A DNA stretch of 64,000 nt from Anseranas semipalmata (lineage: Eukaryota > Chordata > Aves > Anseriformes > Anseranatidae): positions 198,153 to 262,152 of the forward strand of contig VXAA01001949.1 of the NCBI GenBank assembly GCA_013399115.1, in the 5' to 3' direction. Positions 10,610-22,606 of this stretch are shown in pieces. Both the position numbers and the translations under genes were made by a program. The notes under the pieces were generated by a model, which was not told the origin of the DNA, made no database searches, and was given only the letters and a program-made list of their open reading frames with translations. Each line of letters begins with the position of its first letter. The stretch's first letter is position 1.

Positions 10610-10760
10610 CACTATTTTTCTCCCTCTTCCTTAAAGTGTGGTACTCAAAACTGGAGACCTGGTCATATTTTCATGTGTATTGAGTAGAACAGAATAGAAC
10701 CCCTTGCCTGTCATAAATACAGAACATCTACACAATTGCATTTGCGGCAGATGATGTTTC
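10610..10760 (-). mobile_element. Old, degraded CR1 fragment
   Basis: Plus-strand phrases 'gtggtactcaaaactgg' (10639-10655) and 'gagtagaacagaatagaacc' (10682-10701) followed by 'ccttgcctg' line up in order and spacing with the CR1 minus-strand segment that reads GTGGCACCCAAAACTGCACAC...GCAGAGCAGAGCGGGACAATCAC in the copy at about 2966-3040. There are many substitutions and no open frame. Confidence 0.55.
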
Positions 10761-13690
10761 TGGAGAGACAGATTCCTGTTTAGTTCTGGTGGACTCCAAC
10801 CTCCAGTCCTTGGAGATTGTGGTCCTTGTTTTGCAGATGGGTGTTAGATTTAGCAATGAGGAATCAATCACTTTGTTCGTTATTTTTCATCTTCTTGCAC
10901 CACTTGTCCAATTTATCATAGTTGCACTGACTTTGTCCTTCAGAGTATTTCACTATTTCTTCATCTTGGTGTCGTGCGTGCCTCTTTTTTTTTTTCCATG
11001 ATTTTTGTAAGAAAGCTATATACATTCTTTACTTAAAGTCATCAGGGGAAAAGCTGAAAAGAGACCAGCTAGGGAGGTACAGGTGCTTTGCCTTGGAAGT
11101 GCTTTTCCAAATCTGGCAATAATCTTAGCTAATACACTTTTTTGCAACTAGTTATGCATTTCATTCATACTTTTGCATATAACCTCCCAAACTGGTGTTT
11201 TCACCTAGGTCAAGGTCAATCAATACTATAATTACTTACTTCCCCTCTGACTGCTCTGTGATTCCTGTATAATACTAAAGGAGCCCCTCAAGACACAGTG
11301 CTTGACTCCTGAAGTGCCTTGCACTTGCCCTATCAGCAGTGATGTGCCTAAGTGTTTTTCAAATTTAAAGTGGATGGTTGTTGTTAAACACACCAGTCGG
11401 AACAAGGTATAACCTGTCCAGTAACTGGAATCTAATTAGTCTCACAAATTATTTATACCAGTATGAGATTTCTGTCTTCAAACTGGAAGTAGGGCCTAGT
11501 GCCTCTGAAGGCTGCTAAAGGAATACACAGTAAAACAAAATTTTCTCTTGGTTGAATAATGCCTCCTAGTCTTTCATTATTCTGCAGAGGTCTAAAATTG
11601 CAAGTGGCTTTTAATATTATCCTAAGAAGCTACAGAAGTAGAACAGGGTTAATTGTTTTACAATTGCTGCTTCCACTGCTTAGTCTAACTGCTCAACGTA
11701 CAAAGCTGTTAGCTTTACAATTTCAGAGATCACTTGATAATTATTACAATCATTACAAAGCTATCTATTTTCTGCATGTATTTAAAACTTTAGATAAAAT
11801 CTTTAAGCAAATGATGCACTATTTTTTGGTTATCTAAGAATCTTATTTCTTTTGTATCTCTCTCAAGCTTTACTATGCTGCACCTGAGTGGAACAACAAA
11901 TGCTTCTGATGCATTGTTTACACAGAAGAAGCAAAGTCTGTCATGGCTTTAGCATAACTGCATGTTAATAAAGTACCACCAACCAATAAACTGTGACCTA
12001 TGTAGCCAGGGTTTTTAGAAACAGGGAATAACTTCTTGTGTTTCAAATCTGTTGCTCAATTTAACCTAAGTAGGTCTCCAATCTTGGAGAACAATAAGCT
12101 TCTATCTACAACGTGGATCTCCTGTGTCATTTGAAGCTGAACACAAAGACACCAATTGCTTCCCAAAACCTCCTCTGCTGTAATGATTGTACTAAACCTA
12201 AGGTGCCATTGGAAGTATGACAATAAATCTGTGGCATGTGTCTAAGTTACAGCTTTTGGCACTACCGAACAGTAGGAGGGCCAAAGCTCTGCAGTTTGCA
12301 AGAAGGATGGACTATCCCATAAGATAGGTTTTTATGCTCAGTATAATAACAGTATGAAAATACTTGGTTTTTAAATCACTAAGCAGGAAAAATGATATAT
12401 ATAAAAAAAAAAGCATGGGTTATGGAAAATTAATCTTGGATGTGGAACTAAATAGTTTATCTGGTGGAATTAGTGGAGGAAAAAAAAGACACTTCAGTCA
12501 TACTTAGAGCTTTGGACTTTAGAAAACCATACTTTCTCAGCTGATTTTTGGAATCGAGTCCTCACTGAGTGGACCTACTATTGAGGAAAATTGATATCAG
12601 TGATATCGATTTTTCAAAGATCAGTTACTTCAAGTAGTGATGCCAAAAGGAGAAAAGATCACAAGCATCTCTATGGTTGCAATGTAGACCATTAAAATTA
12701 ATGTTTAATTTGTTGAATAGGATGGACTATATATTAAAAAAAAGCTTGTATTGGTCTTTTCTTACTGAGGCAATAAAAAATTAGATCCCTTTAAGAGCCC
12801 AGCAAAGTTCTGGTTCTGATATCCCTTTAGGAGTCATACTTTTATTTTGTTTCGTGTTGTTTTTTCCTTGCTTCTGAAGATATGGAGAAAGAGGTGCCTA
12901 AGGAAAGTCTCTGTTTCTTGATACTAGCAGCAAGGGACAGCGTAAGTCTGGATCTTGAGGATGGCACTTGGCCTTTGGTAGCTCAGAATTTGTATTGCTT
13001 ATTAGCTTTGACTGTGATACTGCATAGATATATATGCAGAGATAGCACAGCCTGATGCTGTAATCTGTCTGGTACTGCAGTTTGTCAGTGTTGCACACAG
13101 GCATGAATTATTTCACTCAGAATGGAATAAATCCCATTAACCTCAACATTTTAGTAAAAGAAAATGAAATCAAGTGGACAAAAATCTTTCACTGCACAAA
13201 GCTTACAGTGCAATGCAAATTCACCTGGAATCTTTAGCACAGTGTTATATGTTGTACTTTTTTTCTTTGACAAAATGGGGATGGAAGTAGTACCTGAAAA
13301 GGGATAAGAAGCAAAGACAATACCTTAAATGTTCTTTAACCTCAGGAGATCTTATTTATAGGCTGTTTACTTACCTAAAGATAGCTTCACCTGGATCTAA
13401 TGTAGCAGTAAGATAAAAAGTGACCCATACAGCACTAGTATTGAATAATTGCTGACTTGCAATCTATAGTCAGCTCAGAGAGGGCCTCACAGAAGATGTA
13501 GTTCCCAAAGAAACAATACATACAAGGAAGTGGCTGACTAACTGAAGAGAAGAAAGAGCAGCAAAGTGAGTAACAAAGACGAGGCAGATAAAATGGCCTC
13601 TAAGAGAAGGCTGAAATCATTACTCTTATCTAATCAAGATGAGATGGAGGAGAGGAATGCAAGTGTTCAAGTATATTGGGGAGCTGTTGC
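10761..13690. other. Non-coding stretch, nothing assigned apart from one palindrome
   Basis: AT-rich. It contains the near-perfect palindrome listed separately (12586-12615). The open frames present (up to 92 codons at 11559-11837) look like chance. Confidence 0.55.
12586..12615. repeat. Near-perfect palindrome with 1-nt centre
   Basis: 'gaaaattgatatca' (12586-12599), one G, then 'tgatatcgatttttc' (12601-12615). The arms pair with one mismatch and one extra T. It could form a cruciform or be a dimeric transcription-factor site. Confidence 0.7.
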
Positions 13691-13870
13691 AAAGAAAGGA
13701 GTAAAGTGCCATCTATGTTCCTCATAGGCAGGATGAGAGGAAACAATTTCAGAAATTGGATATTAGAAATCATCTCCCAGTGGTGAGAGCAGTGATGGGC
13801 AGCTACCTGGTGAACCTGTGGAGTTTACACCACCAAAACTCTTGAGGTATGTGGTTGGAATGGAGTAGTT
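13691..13870 (+). mobile_element. Old, degraded CR1 fragment, plus strand
   Basis: Ordered matches to the end of CR1 ORF2: 'aggatgagaggaaac' (about 13730-13744), 'attggatattagaaatc' (about 13756-13772), 'gtggtgagagcagtgatggg' with 'cagctacctggtgaacctgtgg' (about 13780-13820) and 'cttgaggtatgtgg' (about 13841-13854). These correspond to the family's FRLDIRK..FF, WN.LP and later segments. There is no intact frame; the family ending was not found. Confidence 0.55.
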
Positions 13871-15722
13871 TGGGCATAGTCTGTCACGTGGCCATGAAAC
13901 AGGATTAACTAAGTAAGCATTTGAGCTCCACTTTTCTGCAGTTCTAGGATTTCTGGGTTTCCACACACTGAAGAGGTGTGCCTAATAATCAGGCAGAAAA
14001 TTACCCTTAAAATAATAGTTCCATGAGATTGCAACATCTTATACTCTTGATGTCATGGGTGGAGGAGATCCTGAGCCTTGGTCTACCACAAGGCCATTTG
14101 AGATCAAGCAATTAGCTTCTCCCTTTCCCCTTCTCCCCGCGCCCCNTGAAAGAAGCACCTGGGCCTGTGAAAGAGTCTGTATCCCAGTGCAGTTCAGTTG
14201 TGACAAGTGGGAGACCAGGAAACAGAGGGTACTTTGCTACTCAAAGTAGTTTTCCATTCGACCTCTGTGGCCCACAAGAAGTGATATGAAATTTGTGGCA
14301 GGCTTATGGAAACCAACCTGTTACAGGTTACTTTTATTCAGCAAAATGTCTCCTACTATTTTAGTAGACAGCTAGTCTACTTGTCACCTTTTTGTCAGAT
14401 GAATCTTAGAACTAGATGTTGTAGGAAAGTACCCTGATTTAGTTCTTGCAAGCTATTAGTCCCTGATTTGCTCAACAAGACAAAACCTGAAATAATTGTC
14501 TCCCAGTGAGTGAATTTTCATGCCTGTCCATTGAAGGACATAGTTGGAAAAGCAGTGGCACAATTGTTTCAAGCTTTCTAAGTCACCATTCACGTGGAGC
14601 TATGCTGTGTGGAGGAAAAAACAAGCTTCATTATTTTTTTGCTTTCTACGGGCAACTTCAGTGTTAAAGTGACAAGAAAGAGTATATTACAATCCTGTGT
14701 GCCACTGAAATAACTACTTCAATACAGTATGTTGAGGATAATTATAGGAATGATGTTGGTTGGATATGAAAGGCTGAACAGCACAGCCAATAGCTGGCAG
14801 TTTATTGAATTTGGGATCTTGCAGGAAGTTGTCTTGCTGGTGATGATTTTCCCCATCATTTTGACAAGGTCATATAGATGTCTTTCAACAGTATAAAATA
14901 AACTGTTTGAAGATGGGACCTCAGAAAATGTTATCACCTCTACATAGCGTGTTAGTTGCATATATTAAAGTGAGGTCTGTTGTACATCTTAGTAACACAG
15001 GATTTGTTTCAGTTTTATTATGGCCATTGAAAGTTTCCTCCCCTCTAGTTTATTAATGGTATTCTTGGGTGGTAAATTTTGAAAAACAAGTAAGACCTAT
15101 TACAGCTGTAGTTACCATTCTCCTCTCCCTGTGAAGTTAATAAATCAGAGCTGTGAGGTAGCAGGCTTTCTGTAGGAGCACATCATGTTGTCCTCATATT
15201 CATAAATTACTTTTTATCCTACTATGTCAAAGCACACTGTAAAATTGAGTTACTATGTTATGCCTGAAATAAAGCACTCTGAGGCTGAAGTGGGAGCTCT
15301 AGATCTGTGCAGAGATTTCTAGTGTGCTCTATTGCATGCCTCTGAGGATGCAACCTGTTGAACACTAAGTACTGCTGTGAGGTCTTGGCAGGACCGGCTT
15401 CCATATCAGTTGCATAATATTTAGCTTCCTTTTTTTTCAGGTTGTCTGTGACCTCTTGTCTTCATCTTTTGAACTGATACTTTTCCTTGTTTGGCCTTCA
15501 CTATGGAGCCAGATATTTTTTTCAGAAATTTGAATAACAAAATTTCTATCTCTTCTGTCTAAGAAAAGAATGAACAGAGAATATTCTTCTCCAGTAAAAA
15601 TAAATAAATAAATTCTGTTCTTCTATTTTTATTGGAAAATGGAAATCTGGCATGGAAATAGTTTTGGAACTATTCATGACCTCATTTGAAAGGCCTTGAC
15701 TTTAATTTTTCAGTTCTGAATT
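13871..15722. other. Non-coding stretch, nothing assigned
   Basis: No gene or repeat recognised. One ambiguous base (14146) sits in a C-rich patch. An AAAT tetramer run occurs at about 15598-15613. Confidence 0.6.
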
Positions 15723-15751
15723 ACACACGCGCGCACACACACACACACACA
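15723..15751. repeat. (AC)n microsatellite with a short CG interruption
   Basis: Alternating AC from 15723, broken by CGCGCG near 15728-15733, then pure AC to about 15751. Likely length-polymorphic. Confidence 0.95.
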
Positions 15752-18700
15752 AGTACAGAGGGCTTGGCAGGGGTTGCTGCTGATTGAAGAGAAGCACTAT
15801 ATTCATGCTAGAAGACCTTCACTGGTTGTGATCTTACAACTACATTACAATGGCAAGCCGTTCTACGGAAAGCTATTGATGTCAAATTCAGTAGGGAAAA
15901 CTGAGAAGTAGAGATGGTTTCTTGAGAGAGGACCTTGTGAACTATTTAGTATGCACATAGTATGTTGATAGATGTTAAATCTTTGAATGTCTGCATAAGA
16001 TAAACAATCCAGTGCTCTTATAGAGCACAACTGAGGATGCTCTAAATCTTCTAAGACATTAAAGTGTCAAGGAAAGTGGCTGGTAGAGTCCCCCACAGGG
16101 TAGCAGAAAAGTCCTTTTTTAAGGATTAAGGCTTAGAGAGGAAAAGACTTGTTCTTGCAAACCTAGTACTAGATTCATACTGTATTATTTAAGAATCTGT
16201 CATGACAAATTAAACTGGTGTCTCAATGGAAGTACTTACTCTTGCACAGGTAAACATAGCCCAGCATTTTGTGAAGCCTGATTTGGTAAATACATGGTAC
16301 TGTCTTTAGTCTGAATCTGAGTGCTTTTAGAGAGAAGTTAATGCTCACCATAGGACTCAACAGGGTTTTGTTTCTGTGATCACCTCTTGTAGCGTGCCTG
16401 GGAGCATCAATTCCAAGAAAAACCTGGGACCAGACCATGGATTCAAAATCTCTCCTAAACTGCTAAAGCAGTCTGTGGGTTAAAGCTGGTTGCAATTTAG
16501 GCTTTTATAGACACTTTGGCAAAGGGCTTCCAAATCTGGGAAGCTTGATCTTTTTTTTTTTTTTTTTTTTTTTGGTAGTCTTTTTTCTTTTTTAGGCAGT
16601 GTTCCAGGTGTTCTGGATATGCCCATAAATACTTCTAACATACCTACTGTCTTTCTGGGTTCCAGAGCTTGAGAACAACTATCCTATGGTCAACAGGATC
16701 AGTTTAATAATTACTTAGACATTTTTGATCAATTCATGATCAAAATAATGGTGCTATGCAGTCTTTTTAAGGGGAAAAATAATCAAGAATTTAAACAGTC
16801 AACTCACGTCTATCATACTTAAGTGTGGAGACAAGACAGTTTTGCATTAGAAGTAATTTTGTGTTTCACAGTGCCACTTCTATGTTTCTCTTTCATAACC
16901 CACCTAAAGAAAACATTGTTTTCTATACATCCTGAGCCTAGTTAAACTACATCTCTAGGCTCAGGAGGGTGCCAGATGCTCTACATTGTTCCTGAACTGT
17001 TTGAGGTGTTCTTCCAAAGCTGGTTGCTACCCATTAGCCTATGTGTAATGAATCCTTTTGCATCAGACAGAATAAGCATCATTCATAAATAGTTATATGT
17101 AAATTTCAACAGCAAAAGGAGGGCAAGCTAATAACAATAAAATGAGGGTTGGAGGAAGATAACAAGGAACACAGAGGCTGCTGGTGGACTTTGCTTTCTA
17201 ACCACAAGTTTTTTTCCTCTTCCTCCTCTATTTTGTACCCTCCTTTTGCCGCTTTCACTTCTGTTTGCCGCAAAATGGACCAGCTATAAAGGTCTCAAAG
17301 CAAAGGTCTCACCCAGCAAGCTGGGTGACTTCATACTGACAACAGCCTGGGCTGAACACAGAAGTTTCTCTGCCCTTGCTATGTCTAATGGGGGTTGGAA
17401 ACAAGTGTGGGGAAAGAATCAGTTCAGTTGCACAGTTCTCACTTCAATAATCTGTCAACCCCAATTATCCCAGAGTGTTAACGACTGTGCTGCAGGAACT
17501 ACAGAATGAAATACCCTTAAAATCACTTATATTACCAATCTAAGTCAGGTGGGAGTGTGCACCATCCATCAGCTCTATTGATCGAAATCTCAAGCGCTCT
17601 TTTGATTTGAGGTATTGACAATTTTAGTCTAACGGGTAGACTAATACTGTTGGAAGTCAGCAGGGTACTGGTGATGATGCATCCAGAGAAGGAGCCCAAT
17701 AATAACTTGAATGCCATTGAATCAATAGTGGAATCATCAGAGAACAAGTTTTGTTTTTTCAGGTTTTGACAGCACTGAAAGCAGGTAGTATGTGAACCTC
17801 TAGTGAAAAAGGGGAGGAAAAAGATCTTTCCCACTGTAGAAGCAAGGTGTTTTGTTATAGCAACAGTATTAGAAATTGTTTTGATATGTAGGATAGCATG
17901 GAGAGAAATCATTAATCATACAAATATGTCATGGCAACCAACAGGGTGCCTCTTGATGCTTTTTTTTTTTTTTCCCCCCCTTTTTGGAGGACACTCCTGA
18001 TTCTTACTTTTTTTTTCCATTTTCCACTAACAGGCAAGTTCATTAGAGCAAAAGAACTTCTGTCATATAAACAGGAGAAGGTTTCTCTCACTGGTATTTT
18101 TGTGCAATTACTCTATGGCAATAACATTTGAGATACTAAGCCAGATTTCCCCCTGATGAGAGCAAATGCGGTTATATTGGAAGTAAACATAGTTATGCAT
18201 TCAAGAGATAAATAAGAAGCCCCTGCTTTGCAAGAGGCCCAAATAACCTTATAGTACAGTTTAATTCTCTCCTATTAAAATCAATGAGTAGACCATAACA
18301 GTAATAACATTTAATTGAAATGAACCACTGTCATTGCTTTAGATTTTGTTTTGATTTGTGGTCTCTTTGTGAGATAGACAATGGGAAAACTGGGAGGGCT
18401 TGTGTGGGGTTTGTTTGCTTTGTTTTGCGGATATTTTATTTTTTTCAATTCCACACAGCCTTCCCTACTACAATCTCCCTTGCTATTTTCCAGTAGTTGA
18501 GATCAGGTAAAGACTCTACCTAGAAAATAATAAGATCAGATACAGGGGAAGTAATATAAATGCTTTGGGGAGAGTACCACATGAAATGAAAATAGTAAGA
18601 ACCATCTCTCAGGTGGATGAGGAATGATCACCTATTACGTGTGCAGGAGATCCTTGCAGGCAGCTGTTGAAGGACAACGTCAGTGAAGCCATATCGTTTC

Positions 18701-18849
18701 TCTTGAGTGGAGTATGACCCACTGAGCCTTGGGCTCACCAGCAGCTGCTTACCCTTTTGGAAGATAGGTCATGCCTATGAAGTAGACCTCAAAACTTTTT
18801 TTCATTATTAGATTAACTCTTTGAGATATTTGTTTGGATAAATACTTAA
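15752..18849. other. Non-coding stretch with long T runs
   Basis: Contains T23 (16551-16573) and T14 followed directly by C7 (17960-17980). A 126-codon minus-strand open frame (17532-17912) has no recognisable similarity or motif. No repeat family recognised. Confidence 0.55.
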
Positions 18850-18941
18850 ATGGAAAATGAGAAGTCTTGCTAATAATCTCTTGTCTATGACTGCAATGGA
18901 AAATGAGAAGTCTTGCTAATAATCTCTTGTCTATGACTGCA
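18850..18941. repeat. Perfect two-copy 46-bp tandem duplication
   Basis: Unit 18850-18895 is repeated without any difference at 18896-18941. Each unit begins ATGGAAAATGAGAAG and ends CTATGACTGCA. Perfect identity suggests a recent event or an assembly artefact. Confidence 0.97.
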
Positions 18942-20966
18942 GACAGGAAGCCCCCGCCTGCTAACCAGGCTTGTTTTCCCCACCCTGTGCCACTGCCTCT
19001 CCCCCTCATTTTTGCCAGCTGAGCTGTGCAAGCGAGCACGCCTCCCAGCTCAGGCAGAATGTGCTGGGCTGGTTCATGCTCCAGGAGTGATCCTTGTGTG
19101 TTCTGATGGGAGTTTGAGGAAGGCAGAAATCCCCACCACTGGGTGCTGCTGAGCAGCCGGGGTGGGCTGGCAGGGAGGAGGTGTCAGCTTCCACTGGCAC
19201 AACCGGCAGTGGAAATGTACATTTATCTCTTTTCTGTGCATCAGCTACAAACAGCTTCACTTGCTTGCTTTTTTTCCTCTCGAAATGAGGCAATTGCAAT
19301 AACAACATTGGTTCAAATTTGTCTTGTGTCTCTGAATATCAATCGGAGAATAAATTAGGTCCTTAGATCTTATGCATAAACATACAGAAGCTGAATGAAT
19401 TGTAGCAGTATTTTGACTTTCAGTGCTAGTATGCTACCAAACATTCATTTTTTTACTTATGATTCTGTAAGCATTTTGACCTAAGATGCTTATTTGTTTT
19501 GGTCACAAATCACCTTTCTGATGGTGACAACCATGTATGCAAAATCTCAGCTCAGCTTATGACACGTCTATCTGAAAAAATATCTTTTTTCATACATTCT
19601 TAATCCATTTCTCTAGGTTAGCACAGGACGTGCTTGTCTTGCTTTCTGCCATATTATTTTTTAGAAATGACTGTGTTTTGCTGTATTTTGGGTTTCTTAA
19701 GGACAAACTCAGTGAAGCATTGGTTTTGTTTTTCTTACTCTTGACTTAACACTGACTAATCCTAAGGAGCATTACACAGGTCTGTTTCTGTTTTCATGTC
19801 CCCCACATCTAACAGTGTACATAAGTATTCTGCTTTCAAACTCCTGAGTAGGCTATAAAACTATGTATCACAAGCTCAATGTTGAAAACTGCATTTGATA
19901 TGAGAACCTGTGATATATCATATCATGCTCACAGGGCTAGTGACCCATACTGTGAACTGGCCTCTGGCAACAGCCAGCTTTGAGGGCTCCATGATAGTTC
20001 ATCCATTAACAAATATGCAGTGCTCCTGGGCATATATAGGAATATAATGTATGTAAATTAATTCATACATAAGCATTTTGGCTGTGTTATGTTGGCTTGT
20101 GGTACATCATGAGTTCTCTTGTAAGACAGGTTGTTCTTAGGTTTTAGTGTAACATAAATGCCTTTTTGTGAGTTGGGTCCATGTGTGACCCAATGGCATT
20201 TTTGGTTACAGTTGTATCAGGGTTGCCAGTTCATTTTCACCTTTTTCTAAACAACTTGGAGACCAAATCCAGCATACCAAGAGAAAGCTCAATATAGCGG
20301 TTGCAGTGATGGTTCCATCATGTTGAATGCAAGATTGTACTAGTGTTTTCTTCATGTGAAACTAAAGGTCATTTAAAGAGAACTGTGGTCAGGTTCAAAT
20401 ATAGGTCCTACATCTGTCCTCTACAAGGCAGATATTGTGATTTATTGTGCTGTAGGGGGTACTATAATTGACACAGAATTATGCTCATACACTTAGCAAA
20501 GTACGTGCTAATAATAAGACAATAAAAAGTTTTCTAACAACACTGTAATATGCTAGCAAGTCCTTTCTTCTGTAAACTCATGAAAGATAACTGTCTATAT
20601 ATCAGAACAAACAAGACAGCTCAGCTGAAATTCAAGTTAGGAATGATGCATTCATAAGCATGAGAAAAGCAGGAAAGGAGAAGAAGGCAATAAGTGATGG
20701 AAGATTTTTGTTAGAGTGGTTGCTGCTATTCACAGGTGTACAGACAGGTCAGGGAAACCTGTCTGTTCACTTCATCCTCCTTTTCTCCTTCCCTGATGAC
20801 TTGTCTTGAGTACTTGGAGAATTGGTCTTTGAGAATTCATGGAAGGAAAAATCAGTGCTCATGCAAAGTGAAGGATGCATACTTTTACAGCCTTCACCAA
20901 TGTGCGAGCAATGGGTGTGTTAGTTTATAACTGCATTATCTGTCAATTGATCTTCAAAAAGGTGTG
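18942..20966. other. Non-coding stretch, nothing assigned
   Basis: A GC-richer island lies at about 18940-19210, with no recognisable coding content. The rest is AT-rich. A small inverted repeat (ATGTATG...CATACAT) lies near 20048-20071. Confidence 0.55.
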
Positions 20967-20980
20967 GTTACCACAGCAAC
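20967..20980 (+). promoter_or_regulatory. RFX X-box-like site
   Basis: GTTACC-AC-AGCAAC fits the X-box pattern GTNRCC(0-3N)RGYAAC bound by RFX factors in both half-sites. Such 14-mers also occur by chance in 64 kb. Confidence 0.35.
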
Positions 20981-22219
20981 TGCCACATGGTTTTACAGCA
21001 TGCCACCTCTCTCGTGCTCCGCAGCAGAGTCTCTGTCCCTCTGCTTGGAGCCTCTGGGGTGAACTGGTGCCTGTTCAGTGCTTTCTCTGTGCAGCCCTAG
21101 CTGGCTGCCTCGTCTCACAGAGCACAGGCTGATGGCTGCTTTCGTACCTTGCTGAATTTTGGCTTGGTCAAGGTGTTGATGGATTGGCTGTGTGGTGACC
21201 TTGAGGTGCAAGGGTCCTGCGCTCATCCCTGTGATGAATGCCAAGTAGGATGGCAAGCCATGGGAGGTTTGCCTTTGAATGCAAGAAGAGTAATGAGTGC
21301 AGAAATCAAGGGAAAACCTGATTGCAGTTGTTTGCAATTGACCTAAATCTTCCTATCTTCCCTTCATTTTTCTCACTTCATTGCTTTCTCACTTCTAATT
21401 TTCCTTAATTTCAAGGATATATTGTGTCTGTGCTAATAAATATACAAATATCAGGCTTCATCTAGTGATGGTGGTGCAAATATGTGCTCTGATCAGTGCC
21501 ATGTATCCATCCATCTGGTTGTTGAAGAGTTGTGGTTCTGGCAATGTGTTATGCAAGAAAGAAACTTTGTTGGGTAATAAATCCATGAGACACAGTGAAA
21601 GACTGCCACAGTAAATAGATGCTGTAGCAAATAGCTGCTACTCACATTTCTTCAAACACATAAAAATCATGTCTGAGAGAGGTCCTAAGGCAATTTTACT
21701 TCCTTGGTTTTCATAACTAATCTGAGTTACAGCTTTTAGTTTGGCCCCTTTCGTTCTCTTTTGTCCGTAAGTATATTTATTTCTTACTAAGGAGAAAACT
21801 AATTTTGTTGATTGAATTTTCAGAAAGATGCATTTTAATGAAATCAGAGATACCTCAAGGTGGTGAGGTTTCAGGCTGGCCTCTATTATTGTACCTCAGT
21901 AAAATGTGAATGATTGAAGGGAAAGATGAGGGCAAGCCTTCTGGAAGACAGCAAGAGGCTCTGCCCCATTTAATTCTTCCTTGCACAAAGTAGCAAGGGG
22001 CACCCTTAAACCACTTTGCCCTGCCTAGGTAAACTAGAAGATAAAACTTCCTCAGATTTTCCTACAGCACTGACAGCAATTAATAATATATTCTTTTAAA
22101 ATGTGCATTGTCTCTGAACTAGGCAAAACCCTAGCATAAAAGAATAAGGAAGAAAAAAAAACTGAGAACAGAATTATAGGCAAACAGTGGACAACTGCCT
22201 TATGCTGGATTCAGAGAGA
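20981..22219. other. Non-coding stretch, nothing assigned
   Basis: A GC-richer patch at about 20985-21260 carries overlapping chance frames on both strands. The remainder is AT-rich with no repeat recognised. Confidence 0.55.
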
Positions 22220-22227
22220 TATAAAAG
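22220..22227 (+). promoter_or_regulatory. TATA-box-like motif (TATAAAAG)
   Basis: A canonical TATAAAAG lies 60 bases before the ATG of the 108-codon ORF. A start site about 30 bases downstream (near 22250) would give a short 5' UTR. TATA words are common in AT-rich DNA. Confidence 0.25.
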
Positions 22228-22279
22228 CTCTTACAAATCTCTTATGCCAGCCAGTCCCTTCAGAGAGTAGAAGTACAGA

Positions 22280-22606
22280 ATGGTAATTATCGCAGTTTTC
22301 TTTCTGGCTTTCTACTTAGCTTTTCGCATGAGCAAAGCAGAAGGGATATGCACATTAATAAAGCAACATCAAAGGAAAGCAACCCAGCTGGAAAATAAAG
22401 GACTTTCACAATGCCATGTAAAGGAACATAGGGCAGTCAGCTTAATAGCACAGACACTGTTTGACATAGAATTAGCCATCAGTAGTGTAACATCTGGGGA
22501 ATATTCGAACGTGGCATCAATGTGGTGCTGTTACTACAGCATACATCTCCTGGGCCTCCTTGTCTCATTACTGGTTTACATTTCATATATAGCCCTAATA
22601 ATTTGA
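22280..22606 (+). CDS. Unidentified 108-codon ORF with two hydrophobic segments
   Basis: I do not recognise this frame. It starts at an ATG in good initiation context (A at -3, G at +4). Residues 2-15 are strongly hydrophobic (VIIAVFFLAFYLAF), like a signal anchor. The middle is polar with several K, Q and H. Residues about 88-108 form a second hydrophobic stretch ending IALII just before the stop, so a small membrane peptide is conceivable. A TATAAAAG lies 60 bp upstream and an AATAAA at 22986-22991 downstream. No splice structure or family similarity supports it. A chance ORF in AT-rich DNA, which tends to encode hydrophobic residues, is the simpler explanation. Confidence 0.15.
   Translation: MVIIAVFFLAFYLAFRMSKAEGICTLIKQHQRKATQLENKGLSQCHVKEHRAVSLIAQTLFDIELAISSVTSGEYSNVASMWCCYYSIHLLGLLVSLLVYISYIALII

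Noticed and set aside
17532..17912. 126-codon minus-strand open frame
   Set aside because: No recognisable motif or family, no promoter or splice context; length alone is not convincing.
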